Shown here: positions 56,276-64,000 of the stretch, one piece after another | How positions within the stretch are numbered: position 1 is the stretch's first letter | How the letters are laid out: every line of letters starts with the position of its first letter | From: Armigeres subalbatus | Taxonomy: Eukaryota; Arthropoda; Insecta; Diptera; Culicidae | Length of the DNA: 64,000 nucleotides | Reading direction: 5' to 3' | Assembly (NCBI RefSeq): GCF_024139115.2 | Contig: NW_026942669.1 | Location: forward strand, 310,001 to 374,000 | Notes under the pieces: model-generated | Databases searched by the model: none | What the model was told of the DNA's origin: nothing | Seen by the model: the letters and a program-made list of their open reading frames with translations, nothing else | Translations under genes and position numbers: made by a program

Positions 56276-58588
56276 CTTACTTATGGATCCTGTACACCTC
56301 CGGTGGTGCAAAGGGCCGACTTGAAAGATCTCCATCCTGAGCGATGCCCGGCTATCGCTTTAACCTGTTGCCAGGTTAGATTTCGGTCGACTTCTTTTAT
56401 TTCTTTATTGAGGCTTCGCCGCCATGAGCCTCTGGGTCTGCCCCTGCTGCGATGTCCCGCTGGGTTCCAGTCTAATGCTTGCTTACAGATTTCGTTTCCG
56501 CCCCTACGTAGAGTGTGGCCGACCCAGCCCCACTTCCGATCCCGAATTTCTGTTGTTATCGGCCTCTGGTGACAACGACGATGGAGCTCGTTGTTTGAGA
56601 TCCAGTTGTGAGGCCACCAGGCCCGAATTATATACCGCAGGCATCTGTTAATGAACACCTGCAGCCGTTGAGTGTTCTCCACTGATACACACCATGTTTC
56701 GCTAGCGTATAACAGCACAGATTTCACGTTAGAGTTGAAAATTCGTATTTTGGTGCGTTCACTTATCTGCCTGTTTTTCCAGATATTTCTTAAACTCGCA
56801 AAGGCAGCCCTTGCTTTCTTGATCCGTGCGCCTATGTCGATCTTGGTACCGCCGTCTGACGCCATTTGGCTACCAAGATATTGGAAGCTTTCAACATTCT
56901 CCACTGGTTGCCCGGCTACTGTGAAACTGGAAGGAGTCACCGTGTTTACATCCAACGATTTGGTTTTGTTGACGTTGATGACTAAACCTGCCGAGGAGGA
57001 GCGATCGGCAAGGTCGTTGAGCTTACTCTGCATATCAGAGCGCCGTTGCGCGAGTAGTGCAACGTCATCCGCCAATTCGAAGTCGTTTAGGTGCTCCATG
57101 GTTATAGGCTGCCATAACAGCCCGCATCTACCAGAATCTCATCGATTACGATGAGGAACAGTAACGGTGATAGAATACATCCTTGCCTCACACCAGCTAC
57201 GACCCGGATAGGGTCGGACAGGACCCCATTGTGCAGCACTCTACACGAAAAGGCCTCGTACTGTGCTTCGATGAGGCCGATGATTTTCTCAGGAACCCCC
57301 TTGCGTCTCAGGGCGCCCCACATATTCTCGTGATTGAGACGGTCGAAAGCTTTTTCGTAGTCAATGAATACCAAGTAAAGGGACTCTTGGAATTCGTTGA
57401 CCTGCTCCAAAATGATGCGGAGCGTGACAATATGGTCCACACAGGATCTTCCGGCACGGAATCCGGCTTGCTGCCGCCGGAGAGTCGCATCGATCTTCTC
57501 CTGAATCCGGGCTAGGATAATTTTGCACAGAACTTTAAGAACGGTACACAGCAACATAATGCCTCGCCAGTTATCGCATACAGTCAGGTCACCCTTGGGC
57601 ACCTTCACTAAGATACCTTGCATCCAGTCGACCGGGAAAGTTGCGATGCCTCAGATATTACGAAATAAACGATGCAGTAGTTGAGCGGATGTCATGTGGT
57701 CAGCTTTGAGCCTCTCGGCTGATATGCGGTCGACCCCTGGGGCTTTATTCGATTTCATGCTTTGGATGGCTGTTTGAATCTCTAGCAGTGATGGAGCTTC
57801 GGTATTGACACGTGTTATACGTCGGATCCTGGGCAGATCATGCCGAGGTGAAAAAGTTGTTCGAAGTGCTCGAACCAGCGTTTCAGCTGGTCAGTTGGGT
57901 CGGTCAATAACTGATCATTCGCGTCTTTCACAGGCATCGTTGCATTCATCTTCGCCCCGCTTAAGCGTCGTGAGATATCGTAGAGGAGGCGAATGTCCCC
58001 GGTTGCGGCGGCTCTCTCTCCTTCGTCGGCCAGAGAGTCTGCCCACGCTCGCTTGTCCCGTCGACATGAGCGTTTTACTTCCTTCTCAAGAGCCGAGTAT
58101 CGTTGACGGGCTAAGACTTTGGCTCCTCTGGTTTTCGATCGCTCTATCGCGGCTTTGGCTTCTCTTCGCTCCTCTATCTTCCTCCAGGTCTCATCGGTGA
58201 TCCATTGTTTTCTCTGGGTGCGTAGTTCGCCCAGATTGTTCTCGCTGGTGGCGATGAAGGCATTCTTGATGGCGGTCCATTGGTCTTCCACGCTGCCACC
58301 TTCCGGAATATCTGCAGCACGCGTCTCCAGTTCTTCAACAAAGGACCGTTTCACCGTGGCATCTTCCAGTCGGCGTGTGTTGAATCATCGTTCAACTCTC
58401 TCCTCCTGCCGACGAATCCGCGCAATGCGCCGGCGTATTTCGCCGATGAGAAGGTGATGATCAGACGCGATATCGGCACTACGTTTATTCCGTACATCAA
58501 GAAGGCTCCGTTTCCATTTTCGGCTGATGCAGATGTGGTCGATTTGATTTTCTGTAAAGCCATCACGGGAGACCCACGTGACCTTGTG
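56276..58588 (-). pseudogene. RTE-like LINE, 2313 bp, 5' truncated, 11-bp TSD
   Basis: AAGACTGCGTA at 56265-56275 and 58589-58599. The minus strand reads: endonuclease end (FTENQIDHI..SADIASDHHLL) from 58580; TGA near 58386; linker 58354-57815; a frameshift near 57838; NKAPGVDRISAERLK; TGA near 57650; RT core QAGFRAGRSCVDHI, FIDYEKAFDRL, VRQGCILSPLLF; a 22-nt deletion near 57125 relative to the 36 kb copy; then FELADDVALLAQ, YLGSQMASDGG, VGHTLRRGGNEICKQALDW, and the end at about 56281. The 3' tail is TAAG-type. Probably JAM1/RTE clade (inference). Confidence 0.9.
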
Positions 58589-58623
58589 AAGACTGCGTAG
58601 CCGTCCCTAAAATCGAAATAAAA

Positions 58624-59479
58624 ATATACAGTCGATTTCTCAATAGTTCATAAATAAAAAATAAATCATCTTTTCGCGGCGCTGACAGTATGGGAAAAAT
58701 AGTTATCTATCATCAGGCCTTTTTTTCTTTCCTGAAAAGTTATTTTTTGGCGAAAATACGCATGAGTGAGCATCCTCTGCTCGTAAGAATGAGTGAACAT
58801 TACGATCCCTGCTGGAGTGGGCTTTACATTCAGTAGTAATCGAACACATTTCGATATGGTGTGCATTGGTTAAATGTGGGGTTTTTTAAATATAAGTTTT
58901 TTTTTTTTAATTTTCGATTGGTTTTCATTTGTGCATAAAAATAGTTGAGGAATCTTGTGGATTTGTCTTTAATTTTGTGGAACAATCATGATGTTTTTGT
59001 AGTTCAGAGTCTTGTTCATAAATTGAGTAATGATGATGTAAAGAAAGGGATGGAGCCGCCGCAGCTTAAATCTAGGTAAAAAGTTCAATTTATGTTCTGA
59101 AATTTTGAACTCTTGCGAACGCGAATTTTTAACTGCTCTATAAACAATTGACATTTCCCGTCAAAAATTGTACCTCGTTTTATTGTCTCAGTCGTTTCTT
59201 TGGCTTATTTAAGGCCAACTTTCCCAAAGAACCCATATTTTTTAAGCCTCTAACTATTTTTAAAATTGAGAACAAAAACCGAAAAAGTGCTGCACGTTCG
59301 TACGAAATCGAGCCAATCCAAAAACAAAACAGCACTTTTTTGATTTTTGTTTTAAATTTTAAAAATACTTAGAGGCGTAAAAATATGGGTTCTATGGGAA
59401 AGTTGACCTCAAATAAGCCAAAGAATCTATTGAGCGAATAAACATTTTTGACGGGAAAGGTCAATTGATGGGATAATCC
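58624..59479. other. Gene-free stretch
   Basis: Contains an inverted pair 'ggcttatttaaggccaactttccc' (about 59198) and its diverged complement near 59395-59420, with further complementary blocks between; probably a MITE of about 300 bp (59147-59465). Confidence 0.45.
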
Positions 59480-60260
59480 TACGAAATCGAAATTCTTGGA
59501 AGATTCTCTCTAAATAACTTAGGAATCCCGGAATGTTTGAGAATCTCAGAGGAATCTTTGCGAGTTCCGAAGAAATATTTAAGGATCTCGTAAGAGTCTT
59601 TGAGAGCCTCGGAGAGTCCTTTACGACTCCCGGACGGTTCTTTGTAACTTCCGGAAGATTCTTTGGGAGTCCCGGAGGATTGTTTAGGAGTCCCGAATGA
59701 TTATTTGGGCATCTCGGCGGAATTTTTGGGAGTCCCGGAGGATTCTTTGAGAATCTCGGAGAAATCTCTTAGAGTCCCGGAGGATTCTTTGCGAGTCTCG
59801 GAGGATTTTTTGTGAATCCTGGAGTATTCAATGGGAGTCCCGAATGATTATTTGAGAATACCGGAGGAATATTTGGGAATCCCGAAGGATTATATGAGAG
59901 TCCCGGAGTATTCTATGGGAGTCCCAGAGAATTCTTTGAAAATCTCGGAGGAATCTTTGGGAGTTTTGGAGGATTCTTTGGGTGTTCCAAAGGATTCTTT
60001 GAGAATCCCGAAGGATTTTTTGGAAATCCAGGAGGATTCTATGGGAGCCTAAAGAATTCTTCTGGAATCTCGGAGGAATCTTTAGGACTCCCGAATTATT
60101 CTACGGGAGTCCCGGAGGGTTCTTTTGGAAACTCTAGGGAATGTTTGGGAGATTTGAAGTATTTTTTGGGAGTTTCGGAGTTCTTTGGAGTTCTTTGAGA
60201 ATCCCGGAGGATTTTATGTCAATCCCGGAGTATTCTTTGGGAGTCCTTAAGGATTTTTTT
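59480..60260 (+). repeat. Degenerate minisatellite of gggagtcccggaggattcttt units
   Basis: About 780 bp of diverged units of roughly 27-30 bp (ggagtcccggaggattcttt / gagaatctcggaggaatcttt). The 73-codon ORF at 59831-60052 is its translation. Confidence 0.85.
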
Positions 60261-60696
60261 AGATATTAACACTCAGAAAACAAACACCCTGTATAGTCTA
60301 TTTGTTACACTTTGGTGTATCGGAAAGGCATAATGTTTTGGCAATAACTAAAGATGGGTCAGGGACTAAAGGTCGAATAACAAAAAGTCGAAAGGACAAA
60401 AGGCCGGAAAAAAAGGTTGGAGGGATAAATGATCCGGTCGATAAGGACAAAAGATCGAAAGGACAAAACATCGAAAAGAAAAAGGTCGAAAAGGGCTTCC
60501 TTCTCCCTACCTCCTTCTTTTTTTCTTCATTTGAAAAGGTTAGAAGCAAAGAAATGTAAGTGTTAATTTGGTCAAATTTAAGTTGACTACAGCAAAAAAA
60601 GCTTCAGAACTTAGTGGCAACTGATTGATAGAGTTTGTAAATTGTTTGTAATAAATGTGGAAATTCGCAGAAAATGGTTTTTTTTAAACTTCCATC

Positions 60697-61144
60697 AGGG
60701 TTTGAATCCAAAGGAGAATGAGAAAATCTATCACTTTAAGTGATAATATCATGTCTGTATACACTCTCGATAGGTAGCATACCGTGAGAGACGTTTTTCG
60801 GTAGCTGTTGCGATAATGAACTGATTCGGAGGGCTACAACCCATGATAAATTTCTTTTAATAAGCCCCAATTGCGGGGGGCACCGGTTCTGATGATATAT
60901 TTACACTTGTTTTACACAGCTGTGCGAAAAAATGGTCCGAATGGTCCCCAACATAAAATGTGCGAGAAAAACGTGTTTTATCGAACCCCCTCGGTAGGGG
61001 CCGCCTATCCGAATCAGTTTTTTGTTTTCAACTTGTATACATGTGCGATAGTTTTGTTTTCATGGCTTGTTATGATTCGAAGAGTTTTTTGCCTCTCTTT
61101 TATCGTTGTTCATTATCTATCGAGAGCGATTTCTGCAAACCCTG
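60697..61144. mobile_element. hAT-type MITE copy 2 (8-bp TSD)
   Basis: Begins cagggtttg, ends gcaaaccctg. Perfect TSD acttccat at 60689-60696 and 61145-61152. Homologous along its length to 17256-17670; about 33 bp longer. Confidence 0.92.
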
Positions 61145-61488
61145 ACTTCCATACAAATTGTGTGAAATGTATTTTTCTTCCTCTTTCTTCTTGTTCATTT
61201 CCCTTTCTTTCTTCTTCTTTCTACCATCGTTCTTTTCCCTTTTTCCTTTTTCTGTCTTACTTCTTCCGTCTTTTTTCTTCCCGTCACTATCTCTTCTTCC
61301 CTCTTTCTACACTATTTCTTCTTTTTTCCTTCATTCTTCTTCCTAGTTTTTTTTTCTTAAAAGTGCAACAGAAACCTGCATATTTCTGCAGGCACAGAGT
61401 GATCGATTGTTAGCACGGAAAATGCCCTTTGCGAATAATATGATCAGCGAATGTAGATGCAGCTATTGGAGTTACAATAGAGCTGCCA

Positions 61489-61914
61489 AGGGGGCTCCCG
61501 TAGCGTAGTTGGCTACACGTTCGCCTTATAAGCGAATGGTCATGGGTTCGATTCCCAGCCCCTCCACCAAACCCTCGTCAGTCACCGGATGCGCAGCCCA
61601 TGCGGTAGCGTATTGGGGAACGCGCCTTATCGTCACGGCTGCCTGATGACGACTGACAACTTGTTCTTCTCGGATGCTTTCCTCCAACGTTACCCGGATT
61701 AAATGGCAACCAAACAATGCAACGATCATTGGATACACGACATGGACAAACGGACACAATGGACTCACGAGAAGATGAGCTGGCAACAATGGCAACTGGC
61801 AACGAAATAGATTTTGTGTGGATTCTGTACAGCAGAATTCCATAGTAGATCACGGCACAGTAGCGGTTAAGAACACAGAGTGCCTACCAAATGAAATATA
61901 TGAATAAAAAAATT
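61489..61914 (+). mobile_element. tRNA-derived SINE
   Basis: Head with A box tagcgtagttgg (61501-61512) and perfect B box gggttcgattccc (61544-61556). The anticodon arm ttcgc-cttataa-gcgaa is intact, but the acceptor/T stems are imperfect, so it is not a working tRNA. A 340-bp body and an A-rich 3' end (gaataaaaaaatta) follow. Confidence 0.7.
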
Positions 61915-62939
61915 AGAGCTTTTAGCTCCCAGATCTTAGATTCTAGAAATCACTGGTGCGAATTCTCAATCTCTGTGACTGAGATTTGTAGGATAATGAT
62001 ACTTCCTAGCAGCAACTGAAAATGGTTAGCAGCAACAATCAAAAATAAAGTAAACAAAATACATCTTTCCTCATCGCACACGCAGCCCGCAGTGACAGTC
62101 CATTCAGTTCACTAGCTGGTGCATGAAAGTGACGGCCTTATATGAATCGGGTGAATATTATCACTTGAAAGAAAAAGACAGGAAATTTGTGCCGAATAAT
62201 CATCAGCTTCAGCCCGCTGTTGGCAAACCGAGTTGGCTAAGCTATTTCTGCTTTGTCTATCTGACTAAAAAACATCATCATAGGGAATGAGGAACAGCGA
62301 AAAATACAAAACAAAAGAGTCGCGCTCAGCAGGCATTGTTGATAAATTGCACCACTGCTTGCAATCATATTTAATTAAAATGGTTGCACGAATATTGTAT
62401 CCCTAATGCCACTGCCAGACAGTGGGAGTTAGATAGAAAACACACAAAAAAAAACACTATATTTCTTCCTAGTTTTTCTTATTTTCTATCTTCTTTCTTC
62501 TTCCTTCTCCTTCCTTCTACATTATTGTTTCTTCCTTGTTCCTTTTCCTTTCCTTCTTTCATCTTCATTATTTTTTCTTCGTTCTTCTTTCTTCCATCCT
62601 TCTTATTTTTCCCTTATTTCTCCTGCCATATTTTTTTCCCTTTTTTTATTATTTCTTCCTTTTTCCTTGTCTCCTTCCTCTTTTTTATTCTTTCTATTTT
62701 CCTTTTTCTTTATTCTTTAATCTTTTTTCTTTTCAACCTTTCTGCCATTTGCCCCTTTAGACGTTTTAAACGATGTCTTTTCGGCATTTTGTCCTTTCAA
62801 TCTTTTGTCCTTTCTACTTTTTGTCTTTCGACGTTTTGTAGTAGATTCTCTGTAGAATATACAATGAATTGTGAAAAAACTACATTCAACTTATTGCAAA
62901 AAATAGGACAACGCTAAGATGGAAAAAAGTTTCTCCTTT

Positions 62940-63050
62940 GTACACAAACATATAGACATCACCACAATTCGTCGAACTGAATCGATTGGTATATCGCACT
63001 CTGGATGTTCGGGCTTCCCATAAATATTATGGTTTTGAAAATGTGCTTAG
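62940..63050 (+). repeat. Family N fragment (3' part)
   Basis: acacaaacatatagacatcacc, cgtcgaactgaatcgattggtatat and cttcccataaatatt match the tail of the 47846 copy (51468-51545). Confidence 0.65.
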
Positions 63051-63713
63051 ATTTTAAGTACAATTATTTTTCAAGAAAATCGGCATCGACGGATCAGTTT
63101 TAAATCAATTAACTACATTCGCACAGCAGCAATTGTGTAAAAAAGTAACAAACCATGTTCATCATCCCATCGATCACGTAGACTTTCCTCCACTTCGATA
63201 AAACTGAACTTTCGCATTTACTCAGTTGATGCCAAACAATAAATCGTCTCCCATGTGAAAGACAACCATACCACATCGAAACGTGATGAAGTAATATTGG
63301 CTCATTGTAATGAGGCTACTCAGCGCCCACCGCCGCCCGCCAGCAGCATCATTGAAATCCACCACTTTTAAAAATCATGAGTTGAAACAGAGCTAAGGCT
63401 GTGCCCCATATAAACTCGACCCAAAGCGCCAGAATACATCCGGCGAATGTAGAGATGGGGAAAGCTTCATTCAAATGGACAAATAATGTAAATTTTCTAC
63501 CGCAGTTTGTTAAACTGTTTGGCCTGGGTGACAACAGCAGAAGCTGCCGATATGCACAACCAATGTTATTCTAGGCTGGAAACTTTTACTGCATTTGCAT
63601 ATTTTAATGGCTTTAATTACCCGCCTGATGGTGGCGGTTTAACACTCCATGTTCAGCTTCTAAATATTTAAAATACAATAACGATATTATAAGCATTAGC
63701 GTTCATTTATTTT
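63051..63713. other. Gene-free stretch
   Basis: No gene or repeat boundary recognised. Confidence 0.3.
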
Positions 63714-64000
63714 GTACTAGCAGACCTGACGAACTTTGTTTCGCCTAAAATTGATTTATTCTCTGATTAGTTCTCGAGTTATGCAGAAATTTATGCTTCA
63801 TTTGTATGGGAGCCCTCCTTTCCAGAATCACCACATATCTTATCTTCCAAAACCTCCATATGCCAGATTCGGCTCCATTTGCTTGATTAATTCTCGAGTT
63901 TTGAAGAAATTGGAGTTTCGTTTGTACGGGAGCCCCCCTTTCCAAAGAGGGGAGGGGTCTCCATCTTAAGAACCTTCCCCGGCCCCGAAAACTTCTGAAT
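63714..64000 (+). mobile_element. Dispersed repeat 'gacctgacgaactttg', running off the right edge
   Basis: Same family as 46540-46695. Contains an internal direct duplication about 119 bp apart (ttctcgagttatgcagaaat..gggagccctcctttcc at 63772 and ttctcgagttttgaagaaat..gggagcccccctttcc at 63891). Confidence 0.7.

Larger units (their letters stand above)
60355..62845. mobile_element. Purine/pyrimidine-tract foldback-like element with nested insertions
   Basis: The left end has repeated 'ggtcgaaaggacaaaa' units (60370-60500). The right end has their complement 'ttttgtcctttc.a.cttttgtc' (62780-62835). Between lie pyrimidine-rich tracts (61155-61365, 62460-62750), a hAT MITE and a SINE. The layout parallels the 21992-23511 foldback. 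Whether it is one interrupted element is inferred. Confidence 0.5.

Noticed and set aside
59831..60052. 73-codon repeat protein
   Set aside because: Translation of the minisatellite.
61493..61568. Functional tRNA-Ile (TAT)
   Set aside because: Boxes and anticodon arm are good, but acceptor and T stems do not pair properly and a SINE body follows.

Overview
This 64 kb window is nuclear DNA of an insect, most probably a culicine (Aedes-type) mosquito. It is AT-rich and gene-poor. It is filled with nested mobile elements: RTE/JAM1-like and RNase-H-bearing LINEs, Tc1/mariner and pogo elements, many MITEs, and tRNA-derived SINEs. Very short introns (63 bp) with GTAAGT/GTGAGT donors also fit a mosquito. 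The organism call rests on sequence style and remembered mosquito repeats, not on a search.

Host genes. The only well-supported host coding sequence is a pair of adjacent internal exons on the minus strand at 1652-2172 and 1005-1588. They encode a Gln/Pro/His-rich, low-complexity protein segment. An open frame runs in from the left edge (1-189, plus strand) and is followed by an AATAAA signal; it may be the last exon of another gene. A 63-codon ORF at 3613-3804 (minus) and a promoter-like segment with a short ORF at 54757-54976 are weak candidates.

Left part (6.9-28 kb). A rearranged LINE copy lies at 6.9-8.3 kb. A degenerate GAATTCC-rich block at 8.7-11.8 kb holds an LTR-like insert and a repeat of 'family N', which itself carries a complete hAT-type MITE (10694-11154, perfect 8-bp TSD). 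Palindromic MITEs follow at 12.2 and 12.4 kb. A minus-strand LINE at 16.1-18.3 kb is interrupted by another hAT MITE (17256-17670, perfect TSD). A 2.7 kb 'family X' element (20883-23550) is split by a foldback element whose core is a 1.2 kb homopurine heptamer array. A second family X copy (26998-27722) interrupts an RTE fragment and carries a SINE.

Middle (29-47 kb). There is a perfect 70-bp inverted repeat (29542-29737) and a LINE with AP endonuclease and RNase H (about 32.4-35.6 kb). A 5'-truncated RTE copy with an 11-bp TSD (35932-36962) sits at that LINE's end, partly tandemly duplicated. A pogo element (41742-43048) and a head-to-head LTR palindrome with AACT on both sides (44578-46977) follow. 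One LTR of that palindrome contains a 1.26 kb mariner-like element with three in-frame stops.

Right part (47.8-64 kb). Family N occurs here as an expanded copy with 18 contiguous 167-bp tandem units organised in a five-unit higher-order repeat, followed by a (CA)36 tract. Next come an inverted repeat with a hammerhead-ribozyme-like core (about 56.2 kb) interrupted by a 2.3 kb RTE copy with an 11-bp TSD, a degenerate minisatellite (59.5-60.3 kb), a purine/pyrimidine-tract element with a second hAT MITE copy, a SINE, and a terminal repeat running off the right edge.

The layout is a transposon graveyard with clear relative insertion ages. I found no operon, CRISPR array, rRNA or convincing functional tRNA. 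I did not find one clear new multi-gene system; the most unusual structures are the LTR palindrome, the higher-order 167-bp array and the hammerhead-like inverted repeats.
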